The position numbers and the translations under genes were made by a program. The notes beneath the pieces are model-generated. The model did no database searches and was not told the DNA's origin. It saw only the letters and a program-made list of their open reading frames with translations. This document shows, piece by piece, positions 18,945 to 27,730 of a stretch of 64,000 nt of DNA (its first letter is position 1; each line of letters begins with the position of its first letter). This stretch comes from JAHEJA01 sp965656445 (GTDB lineage Bacteria; Pseudomonadota; Alphaproteobacteria; Rhodobacterales; Rhodobacteraceae): NCBI GenBank assembly GCA_965656445.1, contig CBFHKO010000001.1, forward strand, positions 62,001-126,000. Direction: 5' to 3'.

Positions 18945-18975
18945 AAAAAGGCAGCCCCTGCGGGACTGCCTTTTT
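18945..18975. terminator. Terminator of the DEAD-box helicase gene
   Basis: A 10-bp perfect stem AAAAAGGCAG / CTGCCTTTTT whose loop contains a nested CCC/GGG pair. It has A- and T-runs on both sides, so it can act in both directions. It lies 2 bases past the stop codon of the minus-strand helicase. Confidence 0.88.
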
Positions 18976-18977
18976 CT

Positions 18978-20282
18978 TTATGCTGCGCTGCGCGCTGGTT
19001 TGTTGCGCTTGCGTTGGCGGGCTTTTTGCGCGCCTGTCGGTGCGGGGCGTCCGCCTTCAGAGTTGCCTGAACGCGGTGGACCAGAGCGACCACGTGGTTT
19101 TCCTTTGCCGCGGTTGCCGCCGCCTGATTTTTTGGGTGGGGCATCTTCGATTTCCCAAGGACGGCCGTAGCCGACGGGAATTTTGACTTTCATGACCTTT
19201 TGGACGTCAATCAATTCGCCCATTTCGTCAGGAGAGCAAAACGCGATTGCGATCCCCTCGGCCCCTGCGCGAGCGGTCCGCCCAATACGGTGCACATAGT
19301 TTTCAGGAACATTCGGAAGCTCATAGTTATAGACGTACCGCACGGCTGGAATATCCAAACCGCGTGCCGCCACATCGGTTGCAACAAGCACCATGATATC
19401 GCCATTTTGCATCGCCGTAATCGCGCGGGTCCGCTGACCTTGGGATTTGTTGCCATGGATATCGTCCACGGCAAAGCCTTTGTTGCTTAGGAATTTGGCC
19501 AACTTGCTCGCGCCGTGTTTGGTGCGACAGAACACAATAGATTGTAAATCTTTGTGCTTGCTGAGCTGTTCAACCAAGTAGCTTGGCTTTTCCGCCTTGG
19601 CGATAAAGTGAACAGATTGTTCGATTTTATCAGCCGCTTTGCCAACAGGGTTCACTTCAATCCGTTTTGGGGATTTCAGATAGCTATTGGCAAGCTCATT
19701 CATTTGTTTTGGCATTGTCGCCGAGAAAACCATAGTTTGGCGGTCTTCTGGTAAGGCAGTTGAAATCGTGCGCAATGCATGGATAAAACCGAGATCCAAC
19801 ATTTGATCCGCTTCGTCCAAGACCAAGAATTTGGTTTCATTGAGGTTAATGGCACGACGTTCCATAAGATCGATCAAACGACCCGGTGTCGCCACCAAAA
19901 TATCCGTGCCGCGCGCGATACGCTGGATTTGTGCGTTAATTGAGGCACCACCAACAACCAACCCGATCTTGAGCGGTGTGCCCTTGACCAATTCGCGGAT
20001 TGTATCGCTAATCTGTTTGGCCAATTCCCGTGTGGGGGCCAAAATCAACCCGCGCACGGCCTTAGGATTTGGCTTGCCAGAAAATTCCATCATTTTCGCA
20101 ACAAGAGGAATACCGAATGCAGCGGTTTTCCCTGTTCCTGTTTGCGCCAAACCCATAACATCCGTGCCTTGCAAGGCCACTGGAATAGCGTGGGATTGAA
20201 TTGGAGTGGGATCAACAAGGCCCATGTTGGAAATTCGTGTCAACAAAGCCTTGGGCAAACCCATTTCTTTAAATAAACTCAT
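18978..20282 (-). CDS. DEAD-box ATP-dependent RNA helicase (RhlE/DeaD type)
   Basis: Unwinds RNA duplexes in ribosome assembly or RNA decay. The 434 residues show all core motifs in order: Q motif GLVDPTPIQSHAIP, Walker A AQTGTGKT, PTRELAKQI, TPGRLIDL, DEAD in VLDEADQML, SAT in VFSATMP, then domain 2 with VATDVAARGLDIP and HRIGRTARAG. The last 55 residues are a Gly/Arg/Lys/Pro-rich basic tail, as in RhlE-like helicases. A 278-base gap lies upstream, leaving room for a long leader. Confidence 0.93.
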   Translation of the reverse strand: MSLFKEMGLPKALLTRISNMGLVDPTPIQSHAIPVALQGTDVMGLAQTGTGKTAAFGIPLVAKMMEFSGKPNPKAVRGLILAPTRELAKQISDTIRELVKGTPLKIGLVVGGASINAQIQRIARGTDILVATPGRLIDLMERRAINLNETKFLVLDEADQMLDLGFIHALRTISTALPEDRQTMVFSATMPKQMNELANSYLKSPKRIEVNPVGKAADKIEQSVHFIAKAEKPSYLVEQLSKHKDLQSIVFCRTKHGASKLAKFLSNKGFAVDDIHGNKSQGQRTRAITAMQNGDIMVLVATDVAARGLDIPAVRYVYNYELPNVPENYVHRIGRTARAGAEGIAIAFCSPDEMGELIDVQKVMKVKIPVGYGRPWEIEDAPPKKSGGGNRGKGKPRGRSGPPRSGNSEGGRPAPTGAQKARQRKRNKPARSAA

Positions 20283-20560
20283 AGTCGTCCTTTCCCTCGA
20301 GTGAGGGCATATAGATATGCATGCCGCAAGCGCAGCACATATGGACCCATGCGTGAGAGGTGGGATTATACAAACTCGTCTTTGGGAGCTGCTAAGACTA
20401 TGGGATATGATCCCTCTTGTGCTCCGAATAGCCTGAACTCACGCAGCCAGACGAATGTTTGAAACTGTCTCATGCTCTTATATCACAGATAAGTCAAGCC
20501 ATTGCATTTCCCCCACGAGGCCCGTTAATGTGAGCGCGATCCAAGTTTCCAAGGCCCACT
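20283..20560. promoter_or_regulatory. Divergent helicase / fur intergenic region
   Basis: 278 bases between divergent starts. Nearest the helicase it is rich in short overlapping palindromes (around 20310-20340), and a small dyad GGGAT-ATG-ATCCC lies at 20402-20414. Cold-shock-type long leaders are common for such helicases, but I cannot show one here. On the fur side TTGAAA (20459-20464) with TATCAC (20481-20486) is a weak promoter candidate, and AAGG precedes the fur ATG. Confidence 0.35.
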
Positions 20561-20971
20561 ATGTCAGATACAATCCTAGCAAGATGCGAACGCAATGGTT
20601 TGCGCATGACCAATCAGCGCAAAACAATCGCTCACATCTTAGAAGCCTCCGACGATCACCCCGACGTAGAAGAGCTCTATGCCCGCGCCTCAGCTCAGGA
20701 TGCCTCAATTTCGATTGCAACAGTCTATCGGACAGTTAAATTGTTTGAAGAAGCTGGCATCTTGGACAAGCTAGAATTTGGCGATGGGCGCGCGCGGTAT
20801 GAGGACGCAGAGCGGGAACATCATGATCACTTGATCGACATGAATTCAGGACAAGTTATCGAATTTGTTGATACCGAAATCGAAGCGCTTCAGGAAAAAA
20901 TTGCCGAAAAACTGGGCTATAAATTGATTGGCCACAAGCTTGAGCTTTATGGCGTTCCCATCAAAAAGTGA
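20561..20971 (+). CDS. Fur family metalloregulator
   Basis: 136-residue metal-dependent repressor. The N-terminal winged helix contains GLRMTNQRKTIAHIL and the recognition helix SISIATVYRTVKLFEEAGI. The C-terminal dimer domain starts with the metal-binding EREHHDHLIDMNSGQVIEF. It lacks the CxxC zinc pair seen in many Fur proteins. In Rhodobacterales the single Fur-like protein often responds to manganese (Mur) rather than iron, so the metal is left open. AAGG sits 6 bases before the ATG. Confidence 0.88.
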   Translation: MSDTILARCERNGLRMTNQRKTIAHILEASDDHPDVEELYARASAQDASISIATVYRTVKLFEEAGILDKLEFGDGRARYEDAEREHHDHLIDMNSGQVIEFVDTEIEALQEKIAEKLGYKLIGHKLELYGVPIKK

Positions 20972-21026
20972 CGCTTGACTTTTGCCAGCCGCAGGCAGAG
21001 ACAGTTTTAGCAACAACTGGTGATTT

Positions 21027-21896
21027 ATGGATAATTTTCGCGGCATCGTTTTGATGACATTTTCAATGGCGCTCTTTGCGATCGAAGATGTTTTTATCAA
21101 ATTTCTAAGCATAAATCACGGACCCGCCCAGATATTGTTGATCGTCGGATTTGGCGGCGCATTTGTGTTTATGGGGGTGGCCAAGGCGATGAATGCCCCG
21201 CTTTACACACCTGAGCTTTGGCAAAAACCTGTGATTATTCGCACCCTCTCTGATTTGTTTGGCGCGGTTTTCTTTATGCTGGCCATTGTGTCGATCCCGC
21301 TCACCCTCCTCTCTTCAATCATCCAAGTGATGCCGTTGGTTGTGACCTTCGGGGCGGCTTTGATGTTCAAAGAAAGCGTGGGCTGGCGGCGTTGGCTCGC
21401 CATTTTTATCGGCTTCATCGGGGTCTTGATCATTATCAGACCAGGTTTTGATGGATTTGAACCAGCCTCGCTCTTTGCTGTGATTTGCGTGCTCTTTTTG
21501 TCAACACGCGACTTGGCGACGCGTCGCATGCAAGGAAGCATGAACTCTTTGACCGTCTCAATCTATGGATTTGGCGCGATGGGGTCTGCTGGCTTTATCT
21601 GTTTGGCCTTTGATCCAACGCTGCGCGCCCTCACTCCGTCCGATGCTTGGTTTTTCCTCTGCGCCATTCTGACCGGCACATTTGCCTATTACCTTATCGT
21701 CTTGGCGATGCGCGTCGGTGACGTATCTGTTGTGACCCCGTTCCGCTATATGCGGCTTTTGTTCGCCGTTTTACTGTCGATGATGTTTTTGGGCGAACGA
21801 CCTGATGCCGTCACGCTCTTTGGGGCATTGATTGTTGTTCTCTCTGGGCTCTACACTTTGATGCGTGAACGCAAGCTCAAAACGCAGGCTCCCTAG
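21027..21896 (+). CDS. DMT (EamA) family transporter
   Basis: 289-residue inner-membrane protein with about ten helices in two EamA repeats (about 1-140 and 150-280). Conserved pieces include ALFAIEDVFIKFLS, FKESVGWRRWLAI and the second-repeat FLGERPDAVTLFGALIVVLSGLY. The substrate is unknown. It follows the fur gene with a 55-base gap, so it could be cotranscribed with it, but no coupling is visible. A second, unrelated-looking DMT protein lies at 17970-18851. Confidence 0.83.
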   Translation: MDNFRGIVLMTFSMALFAIEDVFIKFLSINHGPAQILLIVGFGGAFVFMGVAKAMNAPLYTPELWQKPVIIRTLSDLFGAVFFMLAIVSIPLTLLSSIIQVMPLVVTFGAALMFKESVGWRRWLAIFIGFIGVLIIIRPGFDGFEPASLFAVICVLFLSTRDLATRRMQGSMNSLTVSIYGFGAMGSAGFICLAFDPTLRALTPSDAWFFLCAILTGTFAYYLIVLAMRVGDVSVVTPFRYMRLLFAVLLSMMFLGERPDAVTLFGALIVVLSGLYTLMRERKLKTQAP

Positions 21897-21936
21897 CCGC
21901 GTCATTCCGCCACAGCAATGCTTGCGCTATCATTTA

Positions 21937-21950
21937 TGTTACCGCTAACA
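21937..21950. promoter_or_regulatory. LacI-type operator upstream of eno
   Basis: Inverted repeat TGTTACCGCTAACA, with 5-bp arms TGTTA / TAACA. It is nearly identical to the site before edd (25220-25233), differing at two positions. It lies 66 bases before the enolase start codon, upstream of where a promoter would be expected, which would suit activation. This matches the behaviour of CceR, the LacI-family central-carbon regulator described in Rhodobacter sphaeroides, but the assignment is inference. Confidence 0.6.
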
Positions 21951-22016
21951 AAGACTGTTCCAATTTAGGACAACCCGTGTTATGCAACCGCAGAAATTAA
22001 CCGATAGGACCCGTCC

Positions 22017-23294
22017 ATGAGTATGATCATTGATATCCACGCCCGCGAAATTTTAGACAGCCGTGGCAACCCAACCGTCGAAGTTGACGTCACCTTAGAA
22101 GACGGCACAATGGGCCGCGCTGCTGTACCTTCTGGTGCCTCAACTGGGGCGCATGAAGCCGTTGAAAAGCGCGATGGCGACAAAGCGCGTTACATGGGCA
22201 AAGGTGTGCTAGAGGCTGTTGCCGCTGTAAATGGCGAAATCGCAGAAGCCCTTCTTGGATTTGATGCAACCGAACAAGAAGCCATCGATGCGGCGATGAT
22301 CGAATTGGACGGAACTGCAAACAAGGGCCGCTTGGGGGCCAATGCGATCCTTGGTGTCTCTATGGCTGTTGCCAAAGCCGCCGCAGATTTCTCAGGTCAG
22401 CCGCTTTATCGCTATATTGGCGGGACATCGGCACGCGTCCTTCCTGTTCCAATGATGAACATCATCAATGGTGGAGAACACGCGGATAACCCAATCGACA
22501 TCCAAGAATTCATGATCATGCCCGTCTCTGCGACAAATATCCGCGAGGCTGTGCGCATGGGCTCCGAAGTGTTCCACACCTTGAAAAAAGAACTCTCCAC
22601 CGCAGGTCTATCAACGGGCATTGGCGACGAAGGTGGCTTTGCCCCAAATTTGTCCTCAACACGGGATGCTTTGGATTTCATCCTGAAATCCATTGAAAAA
22701 GCGGGCTACACACCAGGCGAAGATATCTATCTTGCGCTGGATTGCGCGTCGACTGAATACTACCGCGATGGAAAATACGAACTCAAAGGCGAGGGAAAAT
22801 CCCTCACCTCTGAGGAAAACGTGGCCTACCTTGCGGAATTGGTCAATGACTATCCGATCATTTCCATCGAAGACGGCATGGCCGAGGATGACTGGGATGG
22901 CTGGAAAGCCCTCACAAACGCTATCGGGGATCGCGTGCAATTGGTGGGCGATGATCTCTTTGTGACGAACCCAATTCGCCTTGCAGATGGCATTGCCCAA
23001 GGCAGCGCAAATTCTATGTTGGTCAAAGTGAACCAAATCGGAACGCTCTCTGAAACATTGAAAGCTGTGGACATGGCGCATCGTGCGCGTTTCACCAATG
23101 TTATGAGCCACCGCTCAGGCGAAACCGAAGACGCCACAATCGCCGACCTCGCCGTTGCAACAAACTGTGGTCAGATCAAAACAGGCTCACTTGCGCGCTC
23201 GGATAGATTGGCGAAATACAACCAACTCATTCGTATCGAAGAACAATTGGGCGAAACCGCCCTCTACGCAGGTCGCTCTGTCCTACGCACTTAA
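22017..23294 (+). CDS. eno: Enolase
   Basis: Interconverts 2-phosphoglycerate and phosphoenolpyruvate. The 425 residues contain the N-terminal AREILDSRGNPTVEVDV, the catalytic glutamates in GDEGGFAPNL and SIEDGMAEDDW, the magnesium ligand in VGDDLFVTN, the lysine in MLVKVNQIGTLSE and the signature SHRSGETEDATIADLAVA. Length is normal. It is transcribed alone, between the LacI-type operator and its own strong terminator. Confidence 0.97.
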   Translation: MSMIIDIHAREILDSRGNPTVEVDVTLEDGTMGRAAVPSGASTGAHEAVEKRDGDKARYMGKGVLEAVAAVNGEIAEALLGFDATEQEAIDAAMIELDGTANKGRLGANAILGVSMAVAKAAADFSGQPLYRYIGGTSARVLPVPMMNIINGGEHADNPIDIQEFMIMPVSATNIREAVRMGSEVFHTLKKELSTAGLSTGIGDEGGFAPNLSSTRDALDFILKSIEKAGYTPGEDIYLALDCASTEYYRDGKYELKGEGKSLTSEENVAYLAELVNDYPIISIEDGMAEDDWDGWKALTNAIGDRVQLVGDDLFVTNPIRLADGIAQGSANSMLVKVNQIGTLSETLKAVDMAHRARFTNVMSHRSGETEDATIADLAVATNCGQIKTGSLARSDRLAKYNQLIRIEEQLGETALYAGRSVLRT

Positions 23295-23300
23295 TTGATC

Positions 23301-23325
23301 AAGGCGCCTCTCGGGGCGCCTTTTT
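23301..23325 (+). terminator. Terminator of eno
   Basis: Perfect 8-bp stem AAGGCGCC / GGCGCCTT with a 6-base loop, running into a T5 tract, 6 bases after the enolase stop codon. A textbook intrinsic terminator. Confidence 0.92.
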
Positions 23326-23334
23326 CTATTCGAT

Positions 23335-23374
23335 TTCATCTTTGCAAAAATACTCTCGCCGAAGGCAATCCCAC
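23335..23374. repeat. Dispersed intergenic repeat, copy 1
   Basis: A 40-base element containing TTTGCAAAAATACTCTCGCC and ending in ATCCCAC. It matches the copy at 50930-50968 except for two substitutions and one extra base. It lies between the eno terminator and the 3' end of the PIN gene. Elements of this sort recur between genes in many Rhodobacterales genomes as far as I recall; no protein is encoded. Confidence 0.75.
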
Positions 23375-23378
23375 GGGA

Positions 23379-23930
23379 TCACCCTAGTGCCGCGCTCACA
23401 GCTTTGGCAAACCGCGGCAATCGCGCCTTTTTAAACAAGGCCCGCGCGGTCCAAGCCTCACCAGACATCTCTCTGGCTCTTGCAACCATATCCGCCGCTA
23501 ATGCCTTGATCGCGTCTGAATGATGCGGCCAGGCCTCCATGATCAACTCATCTGGACCAGAGCGCTCCACCCCTTCTTCCCAGAGGGTATTGCGCGGGAA
23601 ATCCTTGATGTTCATTGTGACAAGGCAATCCGCTGATCCCGCAATCGCCGCCGCTAATACATGCCGATCCGCCTCATCTGGTAAATACAGCCGCGCTTCC
23701 AAGGATGCGGGCCAACTCACGCAAGCCTTCGGCCAAGCGGCCTTTAGCAGTGCGATTTCTGCGCGCGCTTGATCTTCGCCCAAAGGTCCGATCTTGCGCG
23801 CCGCACGTGCCCATTCTTCTAATATGCGATCAGACCACAGTGGCGTCCAATCCATAATGCGGCAGACACCCATTAATGTATCCCGCATGACTGTGGGATA
23901 CAAAACACAGGTGTCAAACAACAGCTTCAT
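23379..23930 (-). CDS. PIN domain protein (RSP_2648 family)
   Basis: 183 residues starting with the PIN nuclease motif MKLLFDTCVLYPTVMRD. Further acidic residues lie in LPDEADRHVLAAAI and LVTMNIKDFP, the usual four-acid magnesium site of PIN ribonucleases. No antitoxin gene is next to it. It instead overlaps the upstream methyltransferase gene by 4 bases, which argues for an RNA-processing partner role rather than a toxin. The family name reflects its conserved pairing in Rhodobacter relatives. Confidence 0.82.
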   Translation of the reverse strand: MKLLFDTCVLYPTVMRDTLMGVCRIMDWTPLWSDRILEEWARAARKIGPLGEDQARAEIALLKAAWPKACVSWPASLEARLYLPDEADRHVLAAAIAGSADCLVTMNIKDFPRNTLWEEGVERSGPDELIMEAWPHHSDAIKALAADMVARAREMSGEAWTARALFKKARLPRFAKAVSAALG

Positions 23931-25123
23931 AGACGGAAAAACAGCGACTTAAGATACCCGCTTTGCGCCAATTGTGGATGAAGCGGATGATCAGGTCCGG
24001 CAAATCCCGTATAGATCAAGGCAGCAGAGCGCCCTGCCCGTCCGATCCCACGTACTGACGCGGTGCGGAATTTATCCAATCCGGCTGCGTGCGAACAAGA
24101 GCATAGCCCCAAAATACCACCCTCAGTAACCAAATCCGCCGCCAAACGCGCCACGCGTTCATAGGCCCGCAATCCCGCCTCTAGCGCAGGTTTAGAGGAT
24201 GCAAATGCAGGTGGATCACAGATCACAACATCAAACTTGCGCCCCTCTTCACCAAGCTGGGTCAACACATCAAAGGCATCGCCTTTGAGCGTGGCAAAGC
24301 GATCTGCAACGCCGCTCGCTTCGGCCCCTTGTTCTGCCAAAGCAAGCGCTGGCGCAGAGCCATCCACCGCCAAAGCCGATTTCGCACCCGCTTTGAGGGC
24401 TGCTAAAGAAAAGCCACCCACATGGGAAAAGACATCCAAGACATCTGCATCACGGCTGAGGCTCGCGGCAAAGGCGTGGTTCGGGCGTTGATCAAAGAAC
24501 AAGCCTGTTTTCTGACCCCCAGCGACATCCGCCATATAGGTCGCGCCATTCATCTCAACTGGGATAGCCGCATTTGGCATTTCTCCAAAGGCGAGCGCTG
24601 TTGCATCATCCAAGCCTTCCAAGGCGCGCGAGCGACCAGAGGCGTTTTTGATAACCGATTTAACCCCTGTCACATCAACAAGCGCCTGAACAATCACATC
24701 CACCAAAGCATCCGCCCAAGCCGCATTTGGCTGAAGCACCGCAACATCGCCAAAACGATCAATGATCACGCCTGGAAATCCGTCGGCTTCTGCGTGGACA
24801 AGACGATAGAACGGCTTATCGAACATGCGTTCCCGCAAGGTAAGTGCGCGTTTCAGATGCGCGGCGATCCAATCATAGTTGATGTCTGCCTCGCCATCTT
24901 GGTCCAACATGCGGCAGGTAATCCGCGACTTGGCATTAAAGGCCACTGTCCCCAAGGGATTTCTGTCGCTGTCTTCCAAGGTCACAATCGTGCCATCCGG
25001 GATTTTTTTGGTTCTGCGGTCAAAAACAAGTTCATTGTCATAGACCCAAGGAAAGCCGTGGCGGATTGCTTTGGCTGCTGCGGTTGGCCGAAGCCGGACT
25101 ACTGGTCGCGATATCTCTGTCAT
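23927..25123 (-). CDS. Class I SAM-dependent rRNA methyltransferase (RlmI/RSP_2647-like)
   Basis: 398 residues. An N-terminal PUA RNA-binding domain (VVRLRPTAAAKAIRHGFPW, about 6-80) is followed by an EEHEE-type linker and a Rossmann methyltransferase with GLFFDQRPN, DVLDVFSHVGGFSLAAL and the catalytic-region VVICDPPAFASSK, ending in LGLCSCSHAA. This arrangement is that of RlmI-type 23S rRNA cytosine-5 methyltransferases, but the target base is not known here. It overlaps the PIN gene by 4 bases and is divergent from edd. Confidence 0.88.
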   Translation of the reverse strand: MTEISRPVVRLRPTAAAKAIRHGFPWVYDNELVFDRRTKKIPDGTIVTLEDSDRNPLGTVAFNAKSRITCRMLDQDGEADINYDWIAAHLKRALTLRERMFDKPFYRLVHAEADGFPGVIIDRFGDVAVLQPNAAWADALVDVIVQALVDVTGVKSVIKNASGRSRALEGLDDATALAFGEMPNAAIPVEMNGATYMADVAGGQKTGLFFDQRPNHAFAASLSRDADVLDVFSHVGGFSLAALKAGAKSALAVDGSAPALALAEQGAEASGVADRFATLKGDAFDVLTQLGEEGRKFDVVICDPPAFASSKPALEAGLRAYERVARLAADLVTEGGILGLCSCSHAAGLDKFRTASVRGIGRAGRSAALIYTGFAGPDHPLHPQLAQSGYLKSLFFRL

Positions 25124-25219
25124 GGGCTCTCTCTAGTCTTTTCTTTTCCGCTTGGAAAGAACAGAATGGCGCCGTCTCTTGACTTGCTATTAAGACAAAA
25201 ATGGATTATGTCACACCTA

Positions 25220-25233
25220 AGTTAGCGCTAACA
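25220..25233. promoter_or_regulatory. LacI-type operator upstream of edd-eda
   Basis: Sequence AGTTAGCGCTAACA with a perfect 12-bp palindromic core GTTAGCGCTAAC (25221-25232). It is 40 bases before the edd start and downstream of a -35-like TTGACT (25179-25184) and a -10-like GATTAT (25204-25209), a position that would block transcription. It matches the site before eno. A LacI-family regulator such as CceR, which represses Entner-Doudoroff genes in Rhodobacter sphaeroides, is the likely binder. Confidence 0.7.
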
Positions 25234-25272
25234 TATACTTCGCGCCGCCAAAATACCGCTAAAGGACATCAC

Positions 25273-27078
25273 ATGGCTTTGAATTCAACGATTGACCACG
25301 TCACCACCCGTATCATCGAACGCTCAAAACGCTCTCGCACAGATTATTTGGCACGGATGAAAGCCGCGTCAGACAAAGGGCCGCGTCGGGCGCATCTCAG
25401 CTGTGGCAATCAGGCCCATGCCTATGCGGCGATGGGGGATGACAAATCCAATTTGGCCGAAGGTCGTGGTCCAAATATTGGGATTGTGAGTGCTTATAAT
25501 GACATGTTGTCTGCACACCAACCTTTTGAAACCTACCCCAACCTCATTCGTCAAACCGCCCGCGACAATGGCGGAACAGCTCAGGTGGCCGGCGGTGTTC
25601 CTGCGATGTGTGACGGCGTCACCCAAGGCCAAGACGGAATGGAGCTCTCGCTCTTTTCGCGCGACGTTATTGCTTTGGCCGCTGGTGTGGCTTTGTCGCA
25701 CAACACTTTTGATGCCGCGATTTACCTTGGTGTATGTGACAAGATTGTTCCAGGCCTCATCATGGCAACGGGGACGTTTGGATATTTGCCGACAATCTTT
25801 TTACCAGCGGGCCCAATGCAATCTGGGATCCCCAACGATGAAAAGGCCAAAGTGCGCCAACAATTCGCCTTGGGCGAAATTGGGCGTGACGAATTGATGA
25901 AGGCGGAAATGGCAAGCTATCATGCCGCGGGAACATGTACCTTTTATGGAACCGCCAATTCCAACCAAATGCTGATGGAGTTCATGGGACTGCATATGCC
26001 AGGCTCCTCTTTTGTTAACCCTGACTCGCCGCTTCGTGAGGCTTTGACGGTTCATGGAACCAAACGTGTTATGGAGATTACAAACCTTGGCGATGATTAC
26101 CGCCCTGCTTGTGATATTCTAAGCGAAAAAGCCTTTGTTAACGGGATTGTTGGGTTGATGGCCACAGGGGGATCAACCAACCTTGTGCTTCACCTACCAG
26201 CCATGGCGCGGGCCGCTGGAGTTCTCTTGGAAGTCGAAGATTTTGATGAAATCTCCTCCGTCACGCCTTTGATGGCCAAAGTTTATCCAAATGGCCTAGC
26301 CGATGTGAACCACTTCCATGCGGCGGGTGGCTTGGGATATATGATTGGCCAATTGTTAGACGCGGGATTGCTGCATGAAGATGTGAAAACCGTCATGGGC
26401 GACGGGCTTGCGCAATATAGCCAAGAGCCCAAGCTTGTTGAGGGACGTGTCACCTTCAAAGACGGCGCAGAGACCAGCCAGAACGATAGAATTCTTCGCC
26501 CCGCTTCCGATCCGTTCCAACCGACGGGGGGCTTGCGACAGTTAACGGGAAATCTAGGCACAGGTGTGATCAAGATTTCAGCCGTCGCTCCAGAGCGTCA
26601 TGTTATCGAGGCGCCCGCGCGTATCTTTGAAACCCAAGACGCAGTGAAACAGGCCTTCCAAGCTGGCGAAATTACCACGGACACGATTGTTGTCGTGCGC
26701 TTCCAAGGACCCCGCATGAACGGAATGCCCGAACTTCACAGCCTCACGCCGACTTTGGCCGTTTTGCAAGATCGTGGTCTCAAAGTGGCCTTGGTCACAG
26801 ATGGTCGCATGTCAGGTGCCTCTGGCAAAGTCCCCTCAGCGATCCACGTCAGCCCAGAGGCTGCGATGGGCGGACCTCTGGCGAAACTTCAAGACGGTGA
26901 TATTGTCCGACTTGATGCAACAAATGGCTCTCTCGAAGTGTTGAGCGATGATTTTGACACACGGACGCCAAAAACGGCTGATATGGACACAAATACATAT
27001 GGCACAGGACGCGAATTATTTGACGTCTTCCGTCAAAATGTCGGCCTCGCCTCAAATGGCGCCAGCACAATTTTATAA
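25273..27078 (+). CDS. edd: 6-phosphogluconate dehydratase
   Basis: First dedicated enzyme of the Entner-Doudoroff pathway: removes water from 6-phosphogluconate to give KDPG. The 601 residues from ATG 25273 (AAAGGA box 6 bases upstream; the open frame extends to 25201 without a good start) match the family length. IlvD/Edd signatures include VSAYNDMLSAHQPF, ALSHNTFDAAIYLGVCDKI, CTFYGTANSNQM and TDGRMSGASGKVPSAIHV; the cysteines in GVCDK and GTCTF fit the Fe-S site. Cotranscribed with eda, 11 bases downstream. Confidence 0.96.
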   Translation: MALNSTIDHVTTRIIERSKRSRTDYLARMKAASDKGPRRAHLSCGNQAHAYAAMGDDKSNLAEGRGPNIGIVSAYNDMLSAHQPFETYPNLIRQTARDNGGTAQVAGGVPAMCDGVTQGQDGMELSLFSRDVIALAAGVALSHNTFDAAIYLGVCDKIVPGLIMATGTFGYLPTIFLPAGPMQSGIPNDEKAKVRQQFALGEIGRDELMKAEMASYHAAGTCTFYGTANSNQMLMEFMGLHMPGSSFVNPDSPLREALTVHGTKRVMEITNLGDDYRPACDILSEKAFVNGIVGLMATGGSTNLVLHLPAMARAAGVLLEVEDFDEISSVTPLMAKVYPNGLADVNHFHAAGGLGYMIGQLLDAGLLHEDVKTVMGDGLAQYSQEPKLVEGRVTFKDGAETSQNDRILRPASDPFQPTGGLRQLTGNLGTGVIKISAVAPERHVIEAPARIFETQDAVKQAFQAGEITTDTIVVVRFQGPRMNGMPELHSLTPTLAVLQDRGLKVALVTDGRMSGASGKVPSAIHVSPEAAMGGPLAKLQDGDIVRLDATNGSLEVLSDDFDTRTPKTADMDTNTYGTGRELFDVFRQNVGLASNGASTIL

Positions 27079-27089
27079 GGACTAGAGAT

Positions 27090-27728
27090 ATGACACCCCA
27101 AGACGCTAGCATTGAAACCCTAAAGCTTTGTGAAATGGCGCCCGTCATTCCTGTATTGGTGATCCATGACGCTTCAATCGCCCAAGACCTCGCCCGCGCT
27201 TTGGTCAGAGGGGGCTTGCCTGTCCTTGAGGTGACATTGCGCACAGAGGCCGCGCTTGATGTGATTAGCGAAATGGCCAAAGTTGAGGGCGGCATTGTCG
27301 GTGCGGGAACTTTACTTTCACCCGACGACGTCTCAAGCGCCTTTGCCGCCGGGGCCACCTTCGGGGTGTCACCAGGTGCGACGGATCTCTTGCTCGATGC
27401 CGCAGAAGCCGCCAATCTGCCGATGCTTCCGGGGGCTGCAACCTCATCTGAAGCGATGCGGTTGTTAGAACGCGGTTACAGCGTCCAAAAATTCTTTCCT
27501 GCTGAGGCAAATGGCGGCGCCAAAGCGCTCAAGGCGATTGGTGCGCCGATCCCTCAGGTCACATTCTGTCCAACAGGTGGGATATCCACGAAAAACGCGC
27601 ATGAATATCTATCGCTCAAAAACACACGTTGTGTTGGCGGCAGCTGGGTTGCACCGCAGGATTTGATTGATGCAAAAGATTGGGACGGAATTACCAAGCT
27701 TGCGCAAGAGGCCTGCGCCTTGGTTTAA
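27090..27728 (+). CDS. eda: KDPG aldolase (2-dehydro-3-deoxyphosphogluconate aldolase)
   Basis: Cleaves KDPG into pyruvate and glyceraldehyde 3-phosphate. The 212 residues show the catalytic glutamate in LPVLEVTLRT, GAGTLLSPDDV, the Schiff-base lysine in VQKFFPAEANGG and the phosphate-binding FCPTGGIS. AAGGA precedes the ATG. It completes an edd-eda operon under one operator. The stop lies 2 bases from the 3' end of the convergent small gene. Confidence 0.96.
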   Translation: MTPQDASIETLKLCEMAPVIPVLVIHDASIAQDLARALVRGGLPVLEVTLRTEAALDVISEMAKVEGGIVGAGTLLSPDDVSSAFAAGATFGVSPGATDLLLDAAEAANLPMLPGAATSSEAMRLLERGYSVQKFFPAEANGGAKALKAIGAPIPQVTFCPTGGISTKNAHEYLSLKNTRCVGGSWVAPQDLIDAKDWDGITKLAQEACALV

Positions 27729-27730
27729 GG

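Noticed and set aside
23379..23930. PIN protein as a toxin of a toxin-antitoxin pair
   Set aside because: No antitoxin-like gene is adjacent; it is coupled to an rRNA methyltransferase and conserved with it.
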